A stretch of DNA of 15,005 nt from JALOOE01 sp964423545 (GTDB lineage Bacteria > Chloroflexota > Anaerolineae > CG2-30-64-16), in contig CAYRFV010000127.1 of assembly GCA_964423545.1 (NCBI GenBank), forward strand, positions 1-15,005. The letters are read 5' to 3'. Under the pieces are notes generated by a model, which was not told the DNA's origin, ran no database searches, and saw only the letters and a list, made by a program, of their open reading frames with translations. Of this stretch, positions 5,561-12,618 are shown in pieces. Position 1 is the first letter of the stretch; each line of letters starts with the position of its first letter. Both the position numbers and the translations under genes were made by a program.

Positions 5561-6585
5561 GTCACCTCCTTCAGCAGCGTGAAGAACCCTCGCTTTCGTT
5601 CCGAGCTCAGGCCCCAGTTCACCGGCACGCTCTGGTACCCTTCGCTGAAATCGGTCTCGCCCTTCATCCTGTAATCGAAGTAGCCCCAGCCGGCATACTG
5701 GCTGATTGCGGCGACCATGTTGTTCATCGGCCGGTCGAAGTGAAAATGATCATCCTCGTTGAACAAGATCGGCATCGGGCGGTAACCTGCGACCTGGCGA
5801 GTCTGCTGCACCATCTCAATGATGCGCGCCGGATCGGTCACGCCGTTGCCGTGGATCAGGAGGAAGTCGGCGGTCTGCACCACGTTCGGCAGGGGCACGA
5901 AGTTACCCCCGTAGCTCGTGCTGACCAGCAGCCTCCGATCGCCTTGCACCCGCGCCTTCACTCGCTCGATCAGCTCGTGCACGCGTCCGGGCTTGAGGAT
6001 CTCGTGGGAGTAACGCGCCACGTTGCATTCGTTGTCTACTTCAATGATGACATTGCGATAGCCCTGGTCGAAGACCCAATCCACGGCGTTGTCCACTGCG
6101 CGCACGATTGCCGCCTCGTTGGCCAGCCGGTGGTCCTGGCCAAAGTAGAAGAGGCCGAGGATGGCGACCATCCCCAGATCGTCAGCGCGGTCGAGGATTT
6201 GCGCCAGTCGCGCCATGTAGGCGGGCCGCAGGTCGCCCTGTGCCGTGATCGCCGAGTTGTGCCACGGCTGCTCTTCGGAATAGCCCTGTGGGCTGCCGCC
6301 CTGCAGATTGATCGTGAAGGCGATCAATCCGTGCGCCCGCCACGCAGCCATGGCCGCAATGAACTCGGCCGTGTTGCGGTCGGCATCCCAGCGCCCGGTG
6401 TCCCCATAAGCCCATAGACCGACTGTCGCCGGGTTCAGGTCGTCGAAGATCCCCTGCACCATGCGCGAGTTCATCAGCAGGCCCTCGATCTTATGACCGT
6501 GCCAGGTGCGGCCTCGATAGGTCGGCTCGCCGTTGATGCAGAACTGCTCGCCCCTGATGCTCACGTGAGTGGAACGCTGTTTCAT
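5551..6585 (-). CDS. glycoside hydrolase-like TIM-barrel protein (clan GH-A style)
   Basis: 344 residues, with no signal peptide and therefore intracellular. Two glutamates follow the GH-A pattern: N185-E186 in IIEVDNECN, a candidate acid/base at the end of strand 4, and E277 in ILFNEDDHF, a candidate nucleophile at the end of strand 7. Other conserved-looking blocks are GRTWHG near the N-terminus, FTINLQGGSPQGYS, and GLFYFGQD. I recall similar proteins only as hypothetical or cellulase-like in Planctomycetes and Chloroflexota. The start is ATG 6583-6585, which overlaps the GNAT stop as ATGA and is preceded by AGAGG; an in-frame GTG at 6603 is less likely. Translational coupling with the GNAT and transketolase genes suggests it releases or processes the sugar that they use. 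Sugar specificity cannot be read from the sequence. Confidence 0.75.
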   Translation of the reverse strand: MKQRSTHVSIRGEQFCINGEPTYRGRTWHGHKIEGLLMNSRMVQGIFDDLNPATVGLWAYGDTGRWDADRNTAEFIAAMAAWRAHGLIAFTINLQGGSPQGYSEEQPWHNSAITAQGDLRPAYMARLAQILDRADDLGMVAILGLFYFGQDHRLANEAAIVRAVDNAVDWVFDQGYRNVIIEVDNECNVARYSHEILKPGRVHELIERVKARVQGDRRLLVSTSYGGNFVPLPNVVQTADFLLIHGNGVTDPARIIEMVQQTRQVAGYRPMPILFNEDDHFHFDRPMNNMVAAISQYAGWGYFDYRMKGETDFSEGYQSVPVNWGLSSERKRGFFTLLKEVTGA

Positions 6586-7565
6586 GGCAGCCTCTTCTCC
6601 CACACCAGCCAGCCCGGCAAGCGCCGGTAGCCCAGAAGCTCGTTGAGCCGCAAGATGGGCGGATTGACGGTGTCGTTGTGTGTTCGCGCCTCGGCATAGC
6701 CGCGTGCCTTAAGAAAGCGGAACGACAGCAGCTTCAGCGCCAATGCCAGCCCCCGGCGCCGGTGCTCCGGCAGGATGTAGGTGGCGTTCGTGATCGGCGG
6801 GCCGTCCGGAGGCGTCGAGACGGCTGTCATCCCGACATAGGTCTCACCCTGTTGGGCGATGAAGATCGCAGCGGGGTCGGAGGTGGGCCCTTCCAGCGTG
6901 GATTGGGCAAAGTCGTTGAAGGTCAGGCGAATGTGGACATCGCCCGGCAACGGCACTTCGGGCGAGACGCGATCCGCGACTGCGAAGAGCGCCCGATCGG
7001 CATCGGTGCGAGCGGAGCGTTCTTCCGCCAACGTGGTGAGCGTGTAGCCGCCTTCGCGCACACGGTCGAAGACCCCGGCGAAGGGCGTCTCGTCGAAGGC
7101 AGTCAGGTCGAGCTTCTGCTCGAACCGAATGCCGATGTTGGCATACTCTGCGCTCGACAGGAAGCGGATGCTGTCCGCGAAGTCCTCTCGGCAATCCGGC
7201 GCGTGGAGGCGCGTCGCTCCCTTTGCGACGGCAAACGGTTCCAGGCGCGTCATCAGCGCCCGGCCGGCCCCGCGATGACGCCACTGTGGGGCCACCACGG
7301 CATAGAGCGTGTACACGCCCGGCGCGTCCAGCCAGTATGGCTTCATGCACTGGCCGAAGCCGACGAACGCGCCCGATTCTGTCTCGACTGCCAGGCGCAG
7401 CCGGGGGTTATCCGCCGGGTAGACGCGCTCCCAATGCTCCTGCTCCTCGAGCGTCGTCGGCTCATCGGGATACGTTGCATTGAGCACGGCAGTGAGTTGG
7501 GCGAGGTCGTCGGGACGAAACTCGCGCAAGCGGAAGTCGGCAGGCGGGCTCAACCTGTTGGTCAT
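6582..7565 (-). CDS. tandem GNAT-domain acetyltransferase
   Basis: 327 residues with two GNAT folds. Domain 1 (about 10-150) has the acetyl-CoA pyrophosphate loop VAPQWRHRGAGRAL (R96..G99.G101). Domain 2 (about 205-325) has ILPEHRRRGLALAL (R269..G272.A274) and the typical late strand/helix LRLNELLGYRR. Both loops look able to bind acyl-CoA, whereas in some double-GNAT proteins one domain is degenerate. The family resembles mycothiol-synthase-like tandem GNATs, but the substrate is not recognisable. Its start overlaps the transketolase C-subunit stop (ATGA, 7562-7565) and its stop overlaps the GH-like start (6582-6585), so it is fixed in a coupled four-gene unit. A role in acetylating an amino sugar or pathway intermediate is speculation. 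Confidence 0.85.
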   Translation of the reverse strand: MTNRLSPPADFRLREFRPDDLAQLTAVLNATYPDEPTTLEEQEHWERVYPADNPRLRLAVETESGAFVGFGQCMKPYWLDAPGVYTLYAVVAPQWRHRGAGRALMTRLEPFAVAKGATRLHAPDCREDFADSIRFLSSAEYANIGIRFEQKLDLTAFDETPFAGVFDRVREGGYTLTTLAEERSARTDADRALFAVADRVSPEVPLPGDVHIRLTFNDFAQSTLEGPTSDPAAIFIAQQGETYVGMTAVSTPPDGPPITNATYILPEHRRRGLALALKLLSFRFLKARGYAEARTHNDTVNPPILRLNELLGYRRLPGWLVWEKRLP

Positions 7566-8593
7566 GGTGTATCCGTGGCCTTCCGAGCGACAACTCGCCG
7601 CACGGCATCGGCGATGTGACGAGACGACATGCCGTATTTCTCCAGCAGCGCCAGGTACGGCCCGGATTCGGTGAAAGTGTCGCGCACACCGATCCGCTGC
7701 ATCGGGATCGGAAGGTATTCCACCAGGACCTCCGCGACAGCGCTGCCCAGGCCGCCGAAGATGACATTGCTCTCGGCGGTGACGACCGCTCCCGTCTCAC
7801 GCGCTGCTGCCAGGATGCACTCGATGTCCAGCGGCTTCAGTGTGTGACAGTCGATCACCCGGACGCTCAGCCCCTCGTCAGCCAGCCGGGCCGCCGCGAC
7901 CAGCGCATGCGCCACCAGGTCGCGCAGCGCAACGATTGTGGCATCCCGGCCCTCGCGCACGACCACCGCGCGGCCGATCTCCAGCGGAAAGTCCGGCCCG
8001 TAGAGCGTCGGGACGGGGTCGCGGGTGAAGCTCAGATAGACCGGACCCTCGTAGGCTGCCGCAGCAAAGACCGCCAGCCTGGCGCTTACCGGGTCCGCAG
8101 GCGCAATCACGGTCGAGTTGGCAAGGGCGCGCAGCAGCGAGAGGTCCTCCTGCGCCTGGTGCGTCACACCGTCCGGCCCAGGCGTGATGCCGCCGTGCGA
8201 GGCCGCGATCTTGACATTCAGCCGGGGGTAGTGGATGCTGTTGCGCACCTGGTCGAGCGCGCGCAGCGAGGCGAACACCGCATAGGTGGAGGCAAAGGGA
8301 ATCAGTCCCGTGGTCGCCATCCCCGCGGCTGCAGCCATCATGTTCTGTTCGGCGATGCCGAAGTTGAAGGAGCGGTTCGGAAAACGTGCGGCGAAGTCAT
8401 TCGTGCGCATCGATTTCGACACGTCCGCATCCAGCACGACCACGTTGGGGTTGCGCTCGCCCAGCTCCACGATGGCGCCGGCGTAGGCGTAGCGCGTCGC
8501 CTGCAGCGGTGCGCCCGCAAAGGGCCGGTCGCTCGCCAGCGTGGCGACGACTTCCGGCAGCACCCAGCGATAGTAGCCGGCCCGATCGCTCAT
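7562..8593 (-). CDS. transketolase, C-terminal subunit
   Basis: 343 residues containing the pyrimidine-binding and C-terminal transketolase domains. The glutamate that activates thiamine diphosphate is E82 in FNFGIAEQNM. ASHGGITPGPDGVTHQ and the C-terminal TAESNVIFGGLGSAVAE block are characteristic. Together with the N-terminal subunit just upstream it makes the equivalent of one full-length transketolase chain (about 630 residues), transferring two-carbon ketol units between sugar phosphates in the cytoplasm. The start is ATG 8591-8593, with GGGAGG 6 nt upstream; it overlaps the N-subunit stop by ATGA, ensuring equal synthesis. Split transketolases are common in archaea and in catabolic gene clusters, including the apulose-4-phosphate transketolase AptA/AptB of apiose breakdown. 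The sugar used here is not known. Confidence 0.92.
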   Translation of the reverse strand: MSDRAGYYRWVLPEVVATLASDRPFAGAPLQATRYAYAGAIVELGERNPNVVVLDADVSKSMRTNDFAARFPNRSFNFGIAEQNMMAAAAGMATTGLIPFASTYAVFASLRALDQVRNSIHYPRLNVKIAASHGGITPGPDGVTHQAQEDLSLLRALANSTVIAPADPVSARLAVFAAAAYEGPVYLSFTRDPVPTLYGPDFPLEIGRAVVVREGRDATIVALRDLVAHALVAAARLADEGLSVRVIDCHTLKPLDIECILAAARETGAVVTAESNVIFGGLGSAVAEVLVEYLPIPMQRIGVRDTFTESGPYLALLEKYGMSSRHIADAVRRVVARKATDTP

Positions 8594-9450
8594 CGCAGCC
8601 CTCCCGCGATTTCAGCCCACGCGACCTGTGCCTGCGCATCGTCCGGCGCGGCGCCATGCCAGGCCGGCGCATTCTCCATGAAAGACACCCCGCGGCCCTT
8701 GATCGTCTTGGCGATGATGACCGTCGGCGTTCCTCGGACCGTCTTCACCGACTCCAAAGCAGGGACGATCTGCTCCATCTTATGGCCGTCGATCTCGATC
8801 ACGCGCCATCGGAACGCGCGCCATTTGTCAGCCAGCGGCTCCACCGGCATGATCTCGTCCGTGAACGTATCGTTCTGGATGCCGTTGTTGTCCACAATGA
8901 CGGTGAAGTTGTCCAGCTGCCAGCGCGGGGCTGCCAGCGCTGCCTCCCACACGGCGCCTTCCTGCGATTCGCCGTCACCGATCATGACGTATACATGGTA
9001 GTCCTGGCCGTGCAGTTTTCCGGCTAACGCCATCCCCAGCCCTGCGCAGATTCCCTGGCCGAGGGAGCCGACCGTCATATCCACGCCCGGCGTCTTGTTC
9101 ATATCAGCATGGCCCTGCAAGATGCTGTCCAGCTTGCGCAGCGTCGCCAGGTGCGCCCGATCGAAGAAACCGCGCTCGGCCAGCGCCGCATACCAGACCG
9201 GACACGCGTGCCCTTTCGACAGGATGAAGCGGTCGCGATCGGGCCAACGCGGATGGGCCGGATCGAGGCGCATGATTCGGAAGTAGAGCGCGGTGACGAT
9301 ATCGGCCGCGGAGAGGGAGCCGCCCGGGTGGCCGGCCTGCGCCGCGTGGATCATGGTGATGATGTCGCGACGGATGACCTGCGCCAGCTCCTTCAGCTCG
9401 TCGATGGATGGGACGGCGGGCGTCGTCGTCGCTGGAGTGACTTCGAGCAT
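8590..9450 (-). CDS. transketolase, N-terminal (ThDP-binding) subunit
   Basis: 286 residues. The thiamine-diphosphate motif runs from G158-D159-G160 (IGDGESQEG) to N188-N189 (VDNNG). Substrate-site histidines are in AGHPGGSLS (H41) and SKGHACP (H81), and VGSLGQG is also present. These are the marks of the N-terminal half of transketolase. The C-terminal half is the next gene, joined by an ATGA overlap (8590-8593). The start is ATG 9448-9450 with GAGGA 5 nt upstream. The frame is open further upstream to 9615 but that part overlaps the preceding Fe-S gene and has no family resemblance. The subunits should form a heterotetramer with active sites at their interface (known for split transketolases). 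It belongs to the sugar cluster and starts 41 nt after the QueG-like gene. Confidence 0.92.
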   Translation of the reverse strand: MLEVTPATTTPAVPSIDELKELAQVIRRDIITMIHAAQAGHPGGSLSAADIVTALYFRIMRLDPAHPRWPDRDRFILSKGHACPVWYAALAERGFFDRAHLATLRKLDSILQGHADMNKTPGVDMTVGSLGQGICAGLGMALAGKLHGQDYHVYVMIGDGESQEGAVWEAALAAPRWQLDNFTVIVDNNGIQNDTFTDEIMPVEPLADKWRAFRWRVIEIDGHKMEQIVPALESVKTVRGTPTVIIAKTIKGRGVSFMENAPAWHGAAPDDAQAQVAWAEIAGGLR

Positions 9451-9491
9451 GGCTTCCTCATACGATCGGCCAGGGCGCCCTGCAGATGGGG

Positions 9492-10340
9492 TCAGCCCCG
9501 GCCGGGAATTGCCGATTCGCATGGCACATCGGTCTGGCACAGGCCGCAACCGTAGCCCTCGAAGCCGAATTGCGCCCGTACGTAGGGTCGCGTGGCCGAG
9601 ACATAGTCGCTGCACTTGCGCTTGTTATGACCCGTCACCGCCAGGGCGCCGGCCGGGCAGCGCGCAATGCACTCGCCGCACGAGCCGTCTGCGAAGAAGC
9701 TGCAGTACGCGCGAGGGTGGGTATAGGGTCGCTGCGTGGGTGGAAGGGGAATGCGAGCCACCACCGATCCGATCCGCACGGCCTTCCCCGCCGGCGTGAT
9801 CAGGCCGTCACAGAGGCCAAAGGTGCCCAGGCCGGCGGCATACGCGGCATGGCGTTCCGACCAGGTTGAGGAATAGACGAACTGCGCCGAGTCGACCCTT
9901 GCCCACTGGGGCGACAGCTGCGGCGCGACCGCCAGGCGCCCCTGCGCGTTCAGCATCTCGGCCGCATGCCCGCGCAGTCGCAGATTGAACTCCTCGCCGA
10001 AGATGCGTGAGCGGGCCCAGCGCTCGGAAGGATAGCGGGTCTCACGGCGGTTGTCGGCCCTGGTCTGCGCCGTCTGCGGCAGGATCCAGACGATGACAGA
10101 CAGCTCCTCTGCCTCGACTGCGATCCCAGGGAAGGCCAGGGCGAAGACTTCGGCTGGCGTCCAATGCTCCGGGCCGACGCAGCTCTTGTACTCCAGCCAC
10201 AATGGATCGGACCCGGCTGCAACCCCGACCAACGGCTCAGCCCACGCGCGTTCTCCTCCGGGATGGCTCAGGCTGTTCTCAGGCCCGGCGCAGTAGTCTT
10301 TGATCAGGGAGCTGACCCAGATCGAGAGGGAGTCGTCCAT
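9492..10340 (-). CDS. QueG-like 4Fe-4S protein (epoxyqueuosine reductase-related)
   Basis: 282 residues. The C-terminal third carries ferredoxin-type cysteines: C213, C221, C224, C228 (CGECIARCP), then C243 and C265, C268, C274 (CGLCQTDVPC), enough for two 4Fe-4S clusters. Upstream of these, AAYAAGLGTFGLCDGLITPAGKAVRIGSV resembles the GLG..G....LIT...GS..R segment of epoxyqueuosine reductases and reductive-dehalogenase-like proteins. QueG itself is usually longer, with a C-terminal HEAT-like part that is lacking here. So this is a related iron-sulfur oxidoreductase rather than a safe QueG. No signal peptide. The start is ATG 10338-10340; GTG at 10346 is an alternative, and neither has a well-spaced ribosome site. 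It lies between the RraA and transketolase genes in the same direction. Confidence 0.65.
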   Translation of the reverse strand: MDDSLSIWVSSLIKDYCAGPENSLSHPGGERAWAEPLVGVAAGSDPLWLEYKSCVGPEHWTPAEVFALAFPGIAVEAEELSVIVWILPQTAQTRADNRRETRYPSERWARSRIFGEEFNLRLRGHAAEMLNAQGRLAVAPQLSPQWARVDSAQFVYSSTWSERHAAYAAGLGTFGLCDGLITPAGKAVRIGSVVARIPLPPTQRPYTHPRAYCSFFADGSCGECIARCPAGALAVTGHNKRKCSDYVSATRPYVRAQFGFEGYGCGLCQTDVPCESAIPGRG

Positions 10341-10455
10341 CTCCACCGCTTTCTATCTCGCTATCTGGCAGGCAGCACGGAGGCGGAGCGTAGTCCAGGG
10401 AAAGATCGACGCGCCGCCGCACCTCGTCCTTGCAGTCTTCGATATGCGGCGCCGA

Positions 10456-11196
10456 TCAACTCCGGCCCTGCGCTTTGCGCCACGCCTCGTATTCCACCTG
10501 CGCCTCTTCCGACAGCGGGTAGTACTTGCGCAGGTGGCCGCCCTGGCTCAGCCGCAGCTTGGTGAACTCCTCCCACTCGCGATGCTCGCTGGCGCGCTTG
10601 AGCAGGTCGGGCGCCAGCTTGATCGGCACCACGACCGCACCATCGTCATCCGCCACGATGATGTCGCCCGGCATCACCAGCACGCCGCCGCACGCAATCG
10701 GGACGTTGACGGCAAACGGGAAGATGTTCGTCTGCGTGTGGTAGTTGGGCGTCACCCCGCGCAGCCAGAGGGGCACGTTGAGCAGCTTGACGTGCGGATA
10801 ATCTCGAACGCATCCGTCGATCACGACGCCAGCTCCGCCGCGGCCCTTGAAGAAGGTCAGCATCATCTCCCCGAAGATGCCGCTGGTCATGTCGCCGCGC
10901 GCGTCGACCACCACGATGTCGCCCGGCTGAGTGTGATAGAGGACGTGGCGATGCAGCTGCGTCTCCGGGTCGACGTATTCGCCTTCATGGTATAGATCTT
11001 CCCGCTTGGGCATGCACTGGAGCGTCAACGCCGGCCCGACGACCGAGTGGCCCGGCGACCAGGCGACCGGCCCCTGGATGTGCGGGCTGCGAATGCCCAG
11101 CCGATGCAGTTCGCCACTGGCGGTGGCGCTGCCGATGTGCGATAAGCCCTCGATCAATTCTTTCGGTGGGCGCACGATGTCCGGTGTGGTGAACAT
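10456..11196 (-). CDS. RraA-family aldolase/decarboxylase
   Basis: 246 residues of the RraA fold. Family marks: PGDIVVVDARGDM (about 91-103), GIFGEMM, GRGGAGVVIDGCVRDY with the characteristic R131-D132, and GGVLVMPGDIIVADDDGAVVVP (about 170-191). RraA-like enzymes bind Mg and cleave or decarboxylate 2-oxo acids (4-hydroxy-4-methyl-2-oxoglutarate or 4-carboxy-4-hydroxy-2-oxoadipate aldolase, oxaloacetate decarboxylase); true RNase E inhibitors are shorter, about 160 residues. The residue three places after RD is His135 rather than the acidic residue described for the characterised aldolases, so the substrate may differ. The start is ATG 11194-11196 with GAGG 8 nt upstream; the open frame extending to 11364 overlaps the upstream small gene and is not used. 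A decarboxylase or aldolase for a sugar acid would fit the cluster (inference). Confidence 0.85.
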   Translation of the reverse strand: MFTTPDIVRPPKELIEGLSHIGSATASGELHRLGIRSPHIQGPVAWSPGHSVVGPALTLQCMPKREDLYHEGEYVDPETQLHRHVLYHTQPGDIVVVDARGDMTSGIFGEMMLTFFKGRGGAGVVIDGCVRDYPHVKLLNVPLWLRGVTPNYHTQTNIFPFAVNVPIACGGVLVMPGDIIVADDDGAVVVPIKLAPDLLKRASEHREWEEFTKLRLSQGGHLRKYYPLSEEAQVEYEAWRKAQGRS

Positions 11197-11230
11197 GGCA
11201 TGACCTCGATGCAGGCGGAATCCCGTGGAG

Positions 11231-11527
11231 TCAGGCGCCCAACAAGGCGCGAGCGATGGCATCCCATTCCGCGTCGAATGGGCCGGATGCGACCGGCTTG
11301 CCGGCGCGAGCATACCAATACGAGGCGTTCGATAGGTCGGGCTCCTTTCGATGGAGGTAGGCATGCACCCATGCCGCCTCGCGATCGCCGTACTGCTGCA
11401 CGATGCGGTGGCCGCGATCCCAGTCGCCGTGCGCCTCCCACCACAGTCCCTGCAGCGGCGGCGTCAGCTCGGCGGGCGGCGCCGCAAGCGCCAGCGACTC
11501 CTTCAGCTCTTGTATGTTCATGGCCAT
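11231..11527 (-). CDS. conserved 98-residue protein of unknown function
   Basis: Small acidic protein, 98 residues, rich in Trp and Tyr. Its core is LWWEAHGDWDRGHRIVQ (about 28-44), then AAWVHAYLHRKEPDLSNA and YWYARAGKP. I recall this pattern from short hypothetical proteins scattered through many bacterial phyla, always about 90-110 residues, with no assigned function. The helical G.W..AH..V / A..HAYLHR..GD..NA.YWY layout resembles a pair of TPR/Sel1-like helices. The start is ATG 11525-11527, backed by AGGAG 6 nt upstream; an in-frame ATG six bases further on is an alternative. It lies 56 nt after the C-N hydrolase and 34 nt before RraA on the same strand, so it is probably co-transcribed with both. 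Confidence 0.8.
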   Translation of the reverse strand: MAMNIQELKESLALAAPPAELTPPLQGLWWEAHGDWDRGHRIVQQYGDREAAWVHAYLHRKEPDLSNASYWYARAGKPVASGPFDAEWDAIARALLGA

Positions 11528-11583
11528 CCCTTTCTCCTGTCATCGGCTGGGTATGCGTGTGCGGCCGGAAGTGTGGTTGCGAG

Positions 11584-12360
11584 TCACGCCAGGTAAATCT
11601 CCGGTCGTCTGTCTCTGAGATGCGCTGACGCTCCAGACCGGACTCGGTCCACCTCGGCGAGATCGATCGCACTGACCGCAAAGCTCACGGCGTCGTGCTC
11701 TTCGTTGCAGACCACTTGACCGGTCGGATCTGTCAACAGCGCTTGCCGGGGATGCGTGAACGCGATGAAGAGCTCGCTCTCATACGAACGCGTCTGCATC
11801 ATGTGCCGGTTCCTCTCATCGTGCATCCCGTAAGTGGGGTTGAAGATGATGCGGGCGCCCTGGATCGCCAGCGTTCGAACGGTCTCGGGCCACCGCCGAT
11901 CTGCGCAGATCATGACGCCGAAAGGTCCGAAGTCGGAGCCGAAGACAGGCAGCGATGAACCGGGGGTGTATTTCAAGTCATGGGTCTGGCAGTGCACCTT
12001 GTCATAGACACCGGCAAGCTCGCCGCGCCGATCCAGGATGAGGGCGCTGTTGAAGAGCCCAGCTTCGTCCCGACGGCTGCATCCCAGCACGAACCAGGCG
12101 GATGCCTGCCGGGTCCACGACGCGACGTCCCGCACATAGCGGCTTTCAGCCGGCTCAATCGCGTAGCCGTCAAGCTTCTCCCGCGTGATCCACGTTTCCG
12201 TGCAGATGTAGCCGTCCAGGAAGCATTCAGGCGTGATGACGACATCCACGCCGCATGCCTCGACCTGGCGCAGCGCACCCATCAGCCGTTCGTGGTTGGC
12301 GGCCAGATTTCCCTTCTCTGGGACGATCTTGATCTGAGCGACACGGATTTGGGCGCCCAT
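11584..12360 (-). CDS. carbon-nitrogen hydrolase (nitrilase superfamily)
   Basis: 258 residues with an intact Glu-Lys-Cys catalytic set: E45 (ITPECFLDG), K121 (YDKVH) and C152 (VMICADRRWPE). The order and spacing are normal for amidases of the nitrilase superfamily, which hydrolyse amides or carbamoyl groups in the cytoplasm. CADRRWPE is a less common form of the usual C.D..FPE motif, so this is a distinct subfamily. I cannot assign a substrate; omega-amidase, N-carbamoyl hydrolase and aliphatic amidase are all possible. The start is ATG 12358-12360 with AGGAG 5 nt upstream. It is the first gene of the minus-strand cluster, about 40 nt downstream of a predicted transcription start, so its expression should follow that of the sugar genes if they form one transcript. 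Confidence 0.85.
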   Translation of the reverse strand: MGAQIRVAQIKIVPEKGNLAANHERLMGALRQVEACGVDVVITPECFLDGYICTETWITREKLDGYAIEPAESRYVRDVASWTRQASAWFVLGCSRRDEAGLFNSALILDRRGELAGVYDKVHCQTHDLKYTPGSSLPVFGSDFGPFGVMICADRRWPETVRTLAIQGARIIFNPTYGMHDERNRHMMQTRSYESELFIAFTHPRQALLTDPTGQVVCNEEHDAVSFAVSAIDLAEVDRVRSGASAHLRDRRPEIYLA

Positions 12361-12407
12361 CGCGGCTCCTGTGCGTCCGGATGTGGCGAGGGATGGACGC
12401 GTCGGCT

Positions 12408-12436
12408 ATGCTACACCAGACTGGGGTTTTTGTCGA
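12408..12436 (-). promoter_or_regulatory. predicted promoter for the minus-strand cluster
   Basis: On the minus strand TCGACA (12431-12436; 5 of 6 to the -35 consensus) is followed after 17 bp by TAGCAT (12408-12413; 4 of 6 to the -10 consensus). Transcription would begin near 12400, giving a leader of about 40 nt before the C-N hydrolase ATG at 12360. Confidence 0.5.
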
Positions 12437-12470
12437 GCAATCGTTCGACCGCGCGGACGCAGGGCGCAGG

Positions 12471-12495
12471 CGCACGGTGCGCGGCGCACCGTGCG
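12471..12495. repeat. 11-bp perfect inverted repeat between divergent promoters
   Basis: CGCACGGTGCG (12471-12481) and CGCACCGTGCG (12485-12495) are exact inverse complements separated by 3 bp (CGG). Each arm is itself nearly palindromic. It lies upstream of both the minus-strand promoter (12408-12436) and the plus-strand promoter (12506-12534), where an operator for a dimeric regulator would be expected. It could also fold as a hairpin. No regulator gene is in view. Confidence 0.5.
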
Positions 12496-12505
12496 ATTCG
12501 CGCGG

Positions 12506-12534
12506 TTGCCAGCCCTCCGAATCGGTTGTACAAT
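12506..12534 (+). promoter_or_regulatory. predicted promoter of the alkyltransferase-like gene
   Basis: TTGCCA (12506-12511; 5 of 6) and TACAAT (12529-12534; 5 of 6) are separated by exactly 17 bp. The predicted transcript begins near 12541, about 78 nt before the ATG at 12619. Confidence 0.65.
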
Positions 12535-12618
12535 CCTGATCAGTTCGGTGGTTCCAGTACGACTTCCCCGGCGTGCTTACCGGTCCACCGGCTCAGGATC
12601 GTGCGGGGTGAGGTGGCG

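Noticed and set aside
5494..6417. Plus-strand open frame opposite the GH-like gene
   Set aside because: Antisense shadow with no motif and no ribosome site.
7616..9001. 461-residue plus-strand open frame opposite the transketolase genes
   Set aside because: Exact antisense of two unmistakable transketolase subunits; its sequence is Arg/His-rich and unlike any family.
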